This document shows positions 7,618 to 16,430 of a stretch of DNA of 34,444 nt, piece by piece. The first letter of the stretch is position 1, and each line of letters begins with the position of its first letter. The notes under the pieces are model-generated. The model was not told where the DNA came from. It saw nothing but the letters and a program-made list of their open reading frames with translations, and did no database searches. A program made the translations under genes and the position numbers. The DNA comes from a virus: positions 1 through 34,444 of IMG/VR virus record IMGVR_UViG_3300027759_000246, one strand, 5' to 3'.

Positions 7618-8850
7618 TTGGCAGGCTTAACTGAACCCACCAACTGGAATGAGGTAATGGCTCATTGTGGCATCGAGATTACCGGTGCCACTGAAGCAGA
7701 AATGGAAGACCTCAGCGTTGTCGAAGTCATGCTGGGTGAGAGTCTATTAACTCCAGGGTTACAGACCTCGGTGAGAGTGCAAAGCTACACACAGAATTTG
7801 CGTGTTAAGAACTATGATAACTTTAAGAAGTCTGATTTATCGATATCGATAAAGAGGCCTATTCTAGAGCGTTACAATTTCATAGATACTATTGATGTTA
7901 TACAGACTGTTTATCGTGTTGATAAACGTAGGTTGATCAGTAATACTACAGAAGAATTTACTATTCGTGCATGTGACCCTTCGTTGCTTAATGATGCTGA
8001 AACACTGGTGTCCAAGTCATGGAAATGCACCACACCATCAGAGATTGTTCAACATGTATTGGGATCATGCGTAGGGGCCACTAACCCTGATATTGAATTT
8101 TCAGATCCGGCCAGAGATTATATCGCAGAGAATATCCATCCGTTTCAGGTTATTCAACAGCAGGCTAATTATGCTCTAGCAGATGGTTATGATCCATCAT
8201 TCTTGCATTATATGACATATGAAAACTACGGTACGCATCACTTCAGGTCATTATCAAGCCTTTGCTCAGGTAACCCTATCGCTACATTTATCTATAACGA
8301 AACTGGTTCAACCTATCAGAATCCGCACTCAGCACTCACATATAATTTCCCATGCGATTTTGATATCTTAGCTGATATCCTTAACGGTGTCGATGCATCT
8401 GGCCGTAATATCAGCACCGTAGCACTGTTTGACCCTAATCTCAAAGCGTTCAGTTTGATGGGTGACACCACATTTGGATGCGGTAATGGTGCTGGCGTAT
8501 TCAGATATGCTATTACCAATCAAAACTCAGCAATGAGTATGGATGCCTGCCCCGATTATGCAAAAGAATACCTGCTAAAGAGGCAGGCTAGAATGGGCCT
8601 ACTAGAGAAAGATCGCATCGCACTACGCTTGGTTGTACCATTCAATGCATCACTCCATGCTGGCAAGATCATCCGTTTCGAGATATATAATAAAGACCAG
8701 TTACTACAAGGAAATGGTGGTGATGAGACATATAATTATGGTTCAGGCGATTATCTAATATTAAATATGTTTCATCATTATACGGCTGGTGGTTATGCAA
8801 CAACTGTAATGGATTGTGTATCGACCAATATTGGATTTACTGGGTTATAA
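7618..8850 (+). CDS. gp27: gp27 baseplate hub protein (TTG start)
   Basis: A 410-residue protein with the size and position of T4 gp27 (391 residues), the trimeric hub ring that binds gp5. Regions matching hub proteins of the gp27/VgrG type are VEVMLGESLLTPGLQTSVRVQS near the N-terminus, a central FHPF-like NIHPFQVIQQQANYAL, then FLHYMTYENYGTHHFRSL. A C-terminal strand region ends in GDYLILNMFHHYTAG. The reading frame begins with TTG directly after the gp53 stop. An AGAAGG site nine bases upstream supports it, whereas the first ATG would be codon 14 and poorly spaced. Start assignment is therefore inferred. Confidence 0.8.
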   Translation: MAGLTEPTNWNEVMAHCGIEITGATEAEMEDLSVVEVMLGESLLTPGLQTSVRVQSYTQNLRVKNYDNFKKSDLSISIKRPILERYNFIDTIDVIQTVYRVDKRRLISNTTEEFTIRACDPSLLNDAETLVSKSWKCTTPSEIVQHVLGSCVGATNPDIEFSDPARDYIAENIHPFQVIQQQANYALADGYDPSFLHYMTYENYGTHHFRSLSSLCSGNPIATFIYNETGSTYQNPHSALTYNFPCDFDILADILNGVDASGRNISTVALFDPNLKAFSLMGDTTFGCGNGAGVFRYAITNQNSAMSMDACPDYAKEYLLKRQARMGLLEKDRIALRLVVPFNASLHAGKIIRFEIYNKDQLLQGNGGDETYNYGSGDYLILNMFHHYTAGGYATTVMDCVSTNIGFTGL

Positions 8851-8861
8851 GGGAGTAGAAT

Positions 8862-10079
8862 ATGTTACCAAGAAGTTCAGCGAGTAGTTCACAGGTATAT
8901 GGTATCGTTGTTGGTGGTCATGATAATGATCCTGCTGGTGATGAATCAGGCAATCTTCGTGTTTATTTTCCCGGAATACATGGTAGAGATGTTAATGTTC
9001 AGCACTTGAATTTCAGCCCACGATTGATGAGCCCAACTAAGTCAACTCAGCAAGAATTTCCAGGTGGTCTAGACCCCGGTACTCTAGTTGTGGCTATGAA
9101 AGACACTGGTTCCAACTATTGCCAGATCATCGGTGTGGCTAATGATACCAACCTCAGCGAGAATCAGATTGCTGGTAATACAGACTTATTACAGTTTGTT
9201 CGTATGTTTCTCAGCACCAATATTAATGTTCGCATACCTCCGACCATTCAAGAAACTATGGTGGGTGGTGTTAGAGTTCGTAAGGCTGTAGAAAAAGGTC
9301 AGTTGCATAATCATAATCTATTGCAGGGTTTGCCAACTCACGGTGCATTATATCCAATGTCTGGCTCGGTGCTACCTCGTGTGTCTGGTGTTAATACCGC
9401 ACAGACTGGTTTTGATAGCCTCATGTCAGGCGATATTCTTGGTGCAATTCCAGGTGTATTCATGACACTAGGTAAGATGTTCAGCATCTTACAGTCAACA
9501 GGTGCATTGAGAAACCTGAAGGTATCGAGAGAAGTTGGTCTAGCATTAGGTAGTATTAGCCTGCTTATTCAGCAAGTTGAGACGATGGAGAAGGCTGGCT
9601 TCAATGTTGGTGGTCGTGTGCATCAAGATACATATCTTAGCAATGCCACGCAGTTACTATCACAAGCTCAAACCGTATCGGATATCACACGTTCACTAAG
9701 CAGACTACAGAATGATAGAACATTATTTGGCCACAGTAATCTAAAAAATGGTATCAAATCTCAGAATACTCATTATGGAAGCAGTAAAGTGTCGATATCA
9801 CCTACTGGTTCTATTATGCGCTACTTACCACCTCAGACTAGACAGGCTATCAGTGCTGGTTTCCAAGTTCTATCATTGATTAATAGTGTATATCCAGGTC
9901 AGAAGATATTTGGTGATTCGGCCGCTAAGATATACAGGATGATCAACAGGCTTACACCATTATCTCTAGCCTTTCTGTTATTCAATCTAGCAAGGCAGAA
10001 TGTTGGACCTCAGGCTATCCGACACGGAACTATTAATACTATCACCAATACGGGTGGAAACCCGTTTCTAATACCATAA
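8862..10079 (+). CDS. gp5: gp5-like hub protein, OB-fold part, no lysozyme domain
   Basis: A 405-residue protein just after gp27. Residues 11-95 read as a gp5/VgrG-type OB fold: QVYGIVVGGHDND, NLRVYFPGIHG, PGTLVVAMKDTG and YCQIIGVAN. T4 gp5 next carries a lysozyme domain and a beta-helix. Neither is found here. Instead residues 150-400 are mostly hydrophobic and Gly-rich helix-forming sequence (for example LGAIPGVFMTLGKMFSILQSTG) without a recognised fold. The beta-helical portion is a separate gene nine bases downstream. GGGAG lies six bases before the ATG. The hub assignment rests on the OB fold and the gene order; the function of the C-terminal half is unknown. Confidence 0.75.
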   Translation: MLPRSSASSSQVYGIVVGGHDNDPAGDESGNLRVYFPGIHGRDVNVQHLNFSPRLMSPTKSTQQEFPGGLDPGTLVVAMKDTGSNYCQIIGVANDTNLSENQIAGNTDLLQFVRMFLSTNINVRIPPTIQETMVGGVRVRKAVEKGQLHNHNLLQGLPTHGALYPMSGSVLPRVSGVNTAQTGFDSLMSGDILGAIPGVFMTLGKMFSILQSTGALRNLKVSREVGLALGSISLLIQQVETMEKAGFNVGGRVHQDTYLSNATQLLSQAQTVSDITRSLSRLQNDRTLFGHSNLKNGIKSQNTHYGSSKVSISPTGSIMRYLPPQTRQAISAGFQVLSLINSVYPGQKIFGDSAAKIYRMINRLTPLSLAFLLFNLARQNVGPQAIRHGTINTITNTGGNPFLIP

Positions 10080-10088
10080 AGGTTTATA

Positions 10089-11291
10089 ATGGCTACTGAG
10101 AGTGAAATTGCACAGGTAAAAGAGTATTACGGCAATCAGGCTGAAGCTGGTACCTATCAGCTTGATGGTAAAAACATTGAATATGGTGGGCCATCCGCTC
10201 AACCAACCGCAGATAGCACCGCTGAAGATATAGATAAGAAAACCACACCAGATTCATGGGATGGCCCTGAAGATGCTCGTTCGATGGAAGGTGCTGGTCA
10301 ATACCCTAATTATTATTCACATAAGACCCGTTCTGGTCATCTCTTTATGATGGATGATAGTAATGGTGCAGAGCATGTCACAGTGCAACACCGCACCGGT
10401 TCTATGATACAATTTGGTCCTGACGGTAAAGTTAATATCACCTCACATAATGGTCAGTATAATATTGTTTTTGGTGAGAATCGTATGCTAGTCACAGGCG
10501 CACATGATATTACCGTTAATGGTGATGCCTCACTCAGAGTTGATGGTGATTATAATGTGGCTGTTCAAGGTGATGTTAATTTCTCAGCGCAAGGTGATAT
10601 AAACTTCACCTCTAAGAATGTCAATACAGTCGCTCGTGGTAATATCGATATCTCAGCTATCAACAGAAGCGAGAAAGTATCAGGTTCTATTACACAGCAG
10701 GCTCAGGGTGCTATGAGTATTCTAGCCGAGACTGGTATGACTATTGGTGCAACCACTGGTGGTGTCGCCATAATGGCAGGGACGATGATTGGTATGGTTG
10801 CTAAGGCTGGTGCCATCATGATGAAAGCACTGGCCTCTATTAGTATGAAAACCGAAGGTTACTTCTCTAGTGAAGCTAAAGGTGCAACCTCTATTGAATC
10901 TATAGGTGCCGTTATTATCAATTCTGGTGCTGAAACTTCTATTGGCGCACTAGGTGCAGTAGCGATTGAAGCAGTCGGTGTAGTGTCCGTTTCATGTGAA
11001 GGTGCTATTGGTATCGAGGCATCAGGTGCTGTAGATATTCTGGCTGGTGGTATAGCTTCTTTCGGAGCCGAAGGTGTGGTCAATATCGATTCGGGTGCGG
11101 CCTTAAATCTATGGGGAACTCCAATATTACAGAATGTGGCTCCCGCCACAATAGGACCTATCTATATACCAGCTTTACCTTCTATACCAGCATTAGACCC
11201 ACTGGTAGCTTTCGTTCACTTGCCTGCACCACCTGCTATCCCGGATCCAGAAACAGTCTTATCGGCCGCTGGTAAGTTCGGTCGAAACTAA
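10089..11291 (+). CDS. Baseplate central spike, gp5 C-terminal-like beta-helix
   Basis: A 400-residue spike protein equivalent to the needle part of T4 gp5. Residues 80-115 (RSGHLFMMDDS and HRTGSMIQFGPDG) match the joint found in VgrG and gp5 proteins ahead of the needle. From about 115 to 345 the chain is a run of short repeats of the V-x-G-D/A type, such as DITVNGD, YNVAVQGDVNFSAQGD and later Ala/Gly/Ile-rich repeats. This pattern is expected for an intertwined triple-stranded beta-helix. The C-terminal 60 residues are Pro-rich and may form or dock the tip. No lysozyme motif is present. AAAGG lies seven bases before the ATG. It probably forms a trimer on the gp27/gp5 hub. Confidence 0.8.
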   Translation: MATESEIAQVKEYYGNQAEAGTYQLDGKNIEYGGPSAQPTADSTAEDIDKKTTPDSWDGPEDARSMEGAGQYPNYYSHKTRSGHLFMMDDSNGAEHVTVQHRTGSMIQFGPDGKVNITSHNGQYNIVFGENRMLVTGAHDITVNGDASLRVDGDYNVAVQGDVNFSAQGDINFTSKNVNTVARGNIDISAINRSEKVSGSITQQAQGAMSILAETGMTIGATTGGVAIMAGTMIGMVAKAGAIMMKALASISMKTEGYFSSEAKGATSIESIGAVIINSGAETSIGALGAVAIEAVGVVSVSCEGAIGIEASGAVDILAGGIASFGAEGVVNIDSGAALNLWGTPILQNVAPATIGPIYIPALPSIPALDPLVAFVHLPAPPAIPDPETVLSAAGKFGRN

Positions 11292-11318
11292 CCTCTAACA
11301 GGTAATCTAAATAATCAT

Positions 11319-11717
11319 ATGGCAATCACAGCAAGAAAATACAATTACTCTGATCTGGATCTAGACTTCATCGCACACCCTGCCACAGGTGATGTGGTTC
11401 GTAAGTTTGGTCAAGATGCTATCAAGCGTTCACTTCGTAATCTTGTTCTTACAAACTTCTATGAGAAACCATTTAGACCTGGTATTGGTTCAAATGTAAC
11501 CAAGCTATTGTTCGAGAATGCTACACCGATTGTATCTAATCTTATTTCCGATGCTATCAGAAACATAGCTATGAACTATGAACCTCGTATCGATATTCAG
11601 CAGGTATCAGTGAAGTTTAGTGATGCCGAAAATGGCTATAATGTCTCAATCGTTTTCGTCATACTTAATAGAAATGAACCAGTAAATATAAACCTTTTCT
11701 TAGAGAGAATCCGTTGA
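11319..11717 (+). CDS. gp25: gp25 baseplate wedge protein (lysozyme-like fold family)
   Basis: A 132-residue protein, the same length as T4 gp25, with the conserved family motif YEPR (E88-P89-R90) followed by paired strands. It links inner wedge and hub and nucleates the sheath in contractile systems, including type VI secretion. The N-terminal YSDLDLDFIAHPATGDVVRKF and the FRPGIGSNVTKLLFE segment are typical. The ribosome site is weak (AGG about 16 bases upstream). It sits one base ahead of gp6, the usual arrangement. Confidence 0.93.
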   Translation: MAITARKYNYSDLDLDFIAHPATGDVVRKFGQDAIKRSLRNLVLTNFYEKPFRPGIGSNVTKLLFENATPIVSNLISDAIRNIAMNYEPRIDIQQVSVKFSDAENGYNVSIVFVILNRNEPVNINLFLERIR

Positions 11718-11718
11718 T

Positions 11719-13797
11719 ATGACTACAGCAAACACAGCACTCAGAGTCACAGAACTGGACTTTGATTCAATCAAGAACAACCTCAAGACCTATCTAAGAA
11801 GCCAGACAGAGTTTCAGGACTTTGACTTTGAAGGTTCTGGTATGGGCGTATTGCTGGATATCCTAGCCTATAATACACATTATATGGGCTACTATCTCAA
11901 TATGACAGCCAATGAAATGTTTCTTGATACCGCACAGCTTCGTGGTTCGGTTCTCTCTCATGCTAAGATGATCAATTATATTCCTACAAGTCGCCGTGGT
12001 GCGAAGGCTGTGGTCAATATTCAGGTCACACCTTCAATCACAGAAGATAGATTAACCAATACAATTACCATACCAAAATATAAGAAGTTTATCGGCAGTG
12101 ATATCGACGGTCAGAACTATGGTTTCGTTACACTATCAGCAAACGTTGCATCAAAAAGTTCAAACACATTCATCTTCAGCAATGTAGCCATCTATCAGGG
12201 TGATGTTGTTACACGACAGTTCATCATGGATCCAGGCAATACAAAAAGATCATTCCCCTTACCATCTGCTAACATTGATACTAGCACACTTACTGTAACA
12301 GTTCAAGAGTCAACATCAAATACATTCACATCAGAGTATTTCATTGTAAATGATATCACTAGCATCACATCAAATGCTGAAGTATACTTCATCGAAGAAA
12401 ATCAAGATTTAAACTATACCATATATTTTGGTGATGACGTTATCGGTAAGAAACCTAAGAATGGTAGCGTCATCACCGCTACATATCTAGATACAATCGG
12501 CGAGAGAAGCAATAACATCTCTAAGTTTGTGGCCAGCGGCGGTATTGCACAATATACTGATAATGTTTCTATCACCTCTATTCAGTCATCATTTGGTGGT
12601 AGAGAGAAAGAGACAATCGAGCAGGTTAAATTCCGCGCACCATATTACTTTGCAACACAGAATCGTGCGGTTACCGCTGATGACTATGCGGCTATTCTCA
12701 CCAAAGACTATCAGAATATTGATTCGGTATCTGTATGGGGCGGTGAGCAGAATGATCCACCTGTATATGGTAAGGTCTATATCTCACTCAAGATGAAGAA
12801 TAACTTCTATCTAACTAATATCGAAAAAGAAACCATCAAGCAAGAGTTGATCAATACCAGAAACGTCTTGACAGTTACACCCGAGATTGTCGATCCAGAT
12901 TATACATTCATTCTTGTCAATGGTAATGTTTATTATAATCCAGCACTGACAACGGCCAGTGTCGATACTATCCGCCAGTTTGTTGTTGCATCGGTTGTCG
13001 ATTATGAAGCGGCTGAATTGAACCGTTTTAACTCTACATTTAGAAAGTCGAAACTACAGAACTATGTGGAGGCGGCTGAGAAATCTATTACAGGTTCAGA
13101 AATCAGAGTGTATCTACAAAAGAGAATAGTTATTGATCCTACCATTACAACAAACTATTATATCCAGACAAAGGTACCTATTAAGAGGGGTGATCTTGTC
13201 ATATCTCGTATCTCGTCATTCCCACAGGTTAATGTGTATGATGCCAGTAGTGTTCTTCGCCCAGTATTCTTCGAAGAAGTTCCGGAAGTTCTAACAGGTT
13301 TAGATTCGATTACTGTTAAAACAACTGGTCAAAGTTATAGATCAGTACCAACTGTTACCATTATTGGTGATGGGTCAGATGCTACGGCAGTGGCTAAGGT
13401 GGTTGGTGGTCGTGTTACAGGTATTGTTATCACAAACCCTGGAACAAACTATACCAGAGCCGCCATAAGTATTACTGGTGGTAATGGTTCTGGTGCATCA
13501 GCCACATCTATTCTACAATCAAAAACAGGTAGACTTAGAACATATTATAATAAGAATACTGGTGAAAAGATCATTGTAAATGGAAATGCTGGTTTGATCA
13601 ACTATGACACAGGTCTTATTCAGCTTACTGCACTAAACACAACTGGTACAGTCACTAACGATCTATATGATACTAATGTATTAACATTCAATATTCCTAT
13701 TGATAGAGAAGTTATTTCACCGTTGAGAAATCGTATTCTGTCAATCGACCAGAATAATCCATTCAGCGTTCAATTACAAGTCGTACCTGAAGCATAA
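11719..13797 (+). CDS. gp6: gp6 baseplate wedge protein
   Basis: A 692-residue homologue of T4 gp6 (660 residues), the wedge subunit that forms the continuous ring around the hub (baseplate J family). The N-terminus is typical: NLKTYLRSQTEFQDFDFEG, then LLDILAYNTHYMGYYLNM and NEMFLDTAQLRGSV. The central part carries the AEIYFGD-like YTIYFGDDVIGKKP and the RAPYYFATQNRAVTADDYAAIL signature. At residues about 528-600 there is a Gly-rich module (GQSYRSVPTVTIIGDG and ITNPGTNYT) that also occurs in gp7 and gp8 and looks inserted compared with T4. It overlaps no neighbour; three A residues separate its stop from the gp7 ATG. Confidence 0.92.
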   Translation: MTTANTALRVTELDFDSIKNNLKTYLRSQTEFQDFDFEGSGMGVLLDILAYNTHYMGYYLNMTANEMFLDTAQLRGSVLSHAKMINYIPTSRRGAKAVVNIQVTPSITEDRLTNTITIPKYKKFIGSDIDGQNYGFVTLSANVASKSSNTFIFSNVAIYQGDVVTRQFIMDPGNTKRSFPLPSANIDTSTLTVTVQESTSNTFTSEYFIVNDITSITSNAEVYFIEENQDLNYTIYFGDDVIGKKPKNGSVITATYLDTIGERSNNISKFVASGGIAQYTDNVSITSIQSSFGGREKETIEQVKFRAPYYFATQNRAVTADDYAAILTKDYQNIDSVSVWGGEQNDPPVYGKVYISLKMKNNFYLTNIEKETIKQELINTRNVLTVTPEIVDPDYTFILVNGNVYYNPALTTASVDTIRQFVVASVVDYEAAELNRFNSTFRKSKLQNYVEAAEKSITGSEIRVYLQKRIVIDPTITTNYYIQTKVPIKRGDLVISRISSFPQVNVYDASSVLRPVFFEEVPEVLTGLDSITVKTTGQSYRSVPTVTIIGDGSDATAVAKVVGGRVTGIVITNPGTNYTRAAISITGGNGSGASATSILQSKTGRLRTYYNKNTGEKIIVNGNAGLINYDTGLIQLTALNTTGTVTNDLYDTNVLTFNIPIDREVISPLRNRILSIDQNNPFSVQLQVVPEA

Positions 13798-13800
13798 AAA

Positions 13801-16404
13801 ATGACAGCAGCCAATACACGCATATCAAATCTCATTAGTAGTCAGGTACCGTTTTATGTTAGAAACGATCACCCGAACTTTATCCGTTTCTTAGAGTCAT
13901 ACTATGAATATCTAGAACAAGAGAACAAAGACCTTGATACACTCAAGAGTATGCGTGAATACTCGGATATTGATACAACACGAGATGATTTTCTAAACAA
14001 ATTCTATAATAACTTTATGAAATTGTTTCCTGATGGTACAGTTGTCGATAAGACTCTTGTCCTGAAACATATCAAAGAGTTCTATCAGTCTAGAGGTTCA
14101 GCTAAGTCCGTTAAGTTCTTACTTCGTATTCTCTATAACCAAGAGATTGAAGATATCTATCTACCAAAGCAAGATATTCTTAGAGCCTCTGATGGTAAAT
14201 GGCATATCGAGAAAGTATTGCTGTTAGGTGATGTTCAGGTCAATAACATATCTAATTCGATGGCCTCAACGATTAATTACTTCGTGGCCAACCGAGTTGT
14301 AGGTCAAACATCAAACGCATTTGCTATTGTTGAAAAAGCATCATCATACTATAACCGTGACTTTCTAATCAATGAACTTTCTATCTCAAACAAATATAGA
14401 AACTTCGATGGCGGTGAGAAAATCTATTGCTTCTTTGAAGAGAATGGCCAACAGAAATTTCTCTCAGCTAACCTATTCTCTGGATTTATCGACACTGTTA
14501 GTGTAATCTATGGTGGCACCGGCTATTCGGTTGGTGATAATGTTGTCATCGAAAGCAATACAGGCTCAGGTGGTCTTATCGTTGTCGATACAGTAATGAC
14601 AGGTAACGTTAAGACGATATATCCTGATGTTAATCCTGAATTGCGTGGTGCAGGCTTTCAAGTCAATCAACAGATATTGTTTACTGGCGGTAGCGGTGGC
14701 TTCGGTGCTAATGCTCGTATCTCAGCCGTATTAGCGGATTCATCTGTTCATCCTAATTCATATGTTATGATCGCATCTGTTATCTCAGATGAGGTCAATA
14801 CACGCATCGGAAATACTATTATCTCATATGAAACTTTTGCATATCAAAACCTAGCTACTCAATATATTCGATCATCAAATCTAACGATTGGCACAGGCAC
14901 AGGCAATTCTGTTAACGTAATCAATCTCAGCGCACAGAAAGCTAACTCAAATACATTCTTTGAAACATATGATAGTTTGAATGTCAATGGTGTTATTGTG
15001 TTGGTTACATCATCCAATACAATCGCCAATACGATTACAGTAAGACCTGGTCTCACCGGTAATTTAATAGCCAATTCTTTCATTGTTATTAAGAAAGCTA
15101 ATGATTACACCACTATCGCTAATGCGGTTGTGAGTTATGTCTATGCTAATACTGGCCCTATGGATCAATTACAGCTAGTAGCACATGGCGATTATTATCT
15201 GACCACTCCAGTAACTTCAGTTGTAGCCAATACACGAATTAGATCACTTGGTGTATTAGGTAGAATGAAGATTCATAATGGTGGTACCGGATATGCGGTT
15301 GGTGATACGATTACCTTCACTAATGTTCCATTTGGTTATGGAACTGGGGCGGCCGCCAATGTTACGAGTGTGGCTGCAAACGGTATGATTCGACAGGTTA
15401 GATTTAAACCTGTCACAGGTCAGATCACCGGTGGTTCTGGTTATGAGATGAACTTCTTACCTCTGGCTAGTGTAACATCCGCTAATGGTAATGGCGCCAA
15501 CATTATGGTGACAACACTACTAGGTCAAGGTGAATCTATATCAACCATCATGAATAAAGCTGGCACATTGATGACACTAGCTGTTGTGGCATCCGGATCT
15601 GGATATGATACAATACCGACTTTGAATCTATCTAATAGCGGTGACGGTACCGCTCAGGCGGCCGCCACAATAATCAAGGGTGAATATAATTACCCCGGTC
15701 GTTACCTCAATGATGATGGCCATATATCTGGTTATAACTTCATTGAGGATAGAGATTATTATCAGTCCTTCTCATATGTTGTTAAGTCTCGCCAGTCCGT
15801 AGATTCATATCGTCAAGCACTTAATCAGCTTGTTCATCCATCAGGTATGAAGCTATTTGCCGAATATCTATATGATAATACTGGAGACAATAATAACGTC
15901 TCTATCCAGTCGTCCAATGGTATATACAACCAGTCAACACGCAGTGGTAAATATGTGGCGACAAGTAATGCCAATGGTATCACAATCGTGGTTAATGCCG
16001 ACTCTAATACAATCAATTTGACCTCATTATCGAACGTATATATCGAGTTTGTTACAGGTGATATGGTTAACTTGAGCAATGCAATCTATAGAGCGAATGT
16101 CATTAATACCACCTCATTCAGCGTCTATAGGGCGAATGTTCGAACAGGTACCGTAAGAGCTAACTCAGGTAATGGTAACACATTCTCACTAATGGGTACC
16201 GGAACAAACTTCAAGTCTGATCTAGCTGTTGGTGATGTGATCAAGATTGGTGGTTGGTCTAATACATTCTATGTTGGTGTTTTATCGAACGCCAGCAATC
16301 TGTATGTTACAGATACATTACCTCCATACATCACAGGTAATACATATGGTAGAGTTTACACTCCTTCGAACAGTAGCGGTACAATCTACTTTACCAGCAT
16401 ATAA
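13801..16404 (+). CDS. gp7: gp7-like baseplate wedge initiator
   Basis: An 867-residue wedge protein in the gp7 position between gp6 and gp8. T4 gp7 is 1032 residues and starts wedge assembly. The N-terminal 130 residues are the most recognisable: NFIRFLESYYEYLEQ, a conserved helical segment, then FYQSRGSAKSVKFLLRILYNQEIE. The middle carries several Gly-Thr-Gly-Tyr modules, at about residues 232-270, 486-530 and 597-627. The last 80 residues (about 787-857) match a segment of the downstream 2211-residue protein. Only a poor ribosome site precedes the ATG. The stop codon is embedded in a late-promoter box at 16400-16407. Confidence 0.8.
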   Translation: MTAANTRISNLISSQVPFYVRNDHPNFIRFLESYYEYLEQENKDLDTLKSMREYSDIDTTRDDFLNKFYNNFMKLFPDGTVVDKTLVLKHIKEFYQSRGSAKSVKFLLRILYNQEIEDIYLPKQDILRASDGKWHIEKVLLLGDVQVNNISNSMASTINYFVANRVVGQTSNAFAIVEKASSYYNRDFLINELSISNKYRNFDGGEKIYCFFEENGQQKFLSANLFSGFIDTVSVIYGGTGYSVGDNVVIESNTGSGGLIVVDTVMTGNVKTIYPDVNPELRGAGFQVNQQILFTGGSGGFGANARISAVLADSSVHPNSYVMIASVISDEVNTRIGNTIISYETFAYQNLATQYIRSSNLTIGTGTGNSVNVINLSAQKANSNTFFETYDSLNVNGVIVLVTSSNTIANTITVRPGLTGNLIANSFIVIKKANDYTTIANAVVSYVYANTGPMDQLQLVAHGDYYLTTPVTSVVANTRIRSLGVLGRMKIHNGGTGYAVGDTITFTNVPFGYGTGAAANVTSVAANGMIRQVRFKPVTGQITGGSGYEMNFLPLASVTSANGNGANIMVTTLLGQGESISTIMNKAGTLMTLAVVASGSGYDTIPTLNLSNSGDGTAQAAATIIKGEYNYPGRYLNDDGHISGYNFIEDRDYYQSFSYVVKSRQSVDSYRQALNQLVHPSGMKLFAEYLYDNTGDNNNVSIQSSNGIYNQSTRSGKYVATSNANGITIVVNADSNTINLTSLSNVYIEFVTGDMVNLSNAIYRANVINTTSFSVYRANVRTGTVRANSGNGNTFSLMGTGTNFKSDLAVGDVIKIGGWSNTFYVGVLSNASNLYVTDTLPPYITGNTYGRVYTPSNSSGTIYFTSI

Positions 16405-16407
16405 ATA
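16400..16407 (+). promoter_or_regulatory. T4-type late promoter TATAAATA before gp8
   Basis: A perfect late-promoter box overlaps the gp7 stop codon (the TAA is inside the box) and ends 23 bases before the gp8 ATG. The expected start site leaves space for the AGGAT ribosome site before gp8. It would give extra transcription of gp8 and the tail protein downstream. Confidence 0.65.
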
Positions 16408-16430
16408 TAATGGAATAATAGGATATAAAA

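Noticed and set aside
11306-11313. TCTAAATA before gp25 as a late promoter
   Set aside because: It has one mismatch and lies only five bases before the ATG, leaving no room for a transcript leader.
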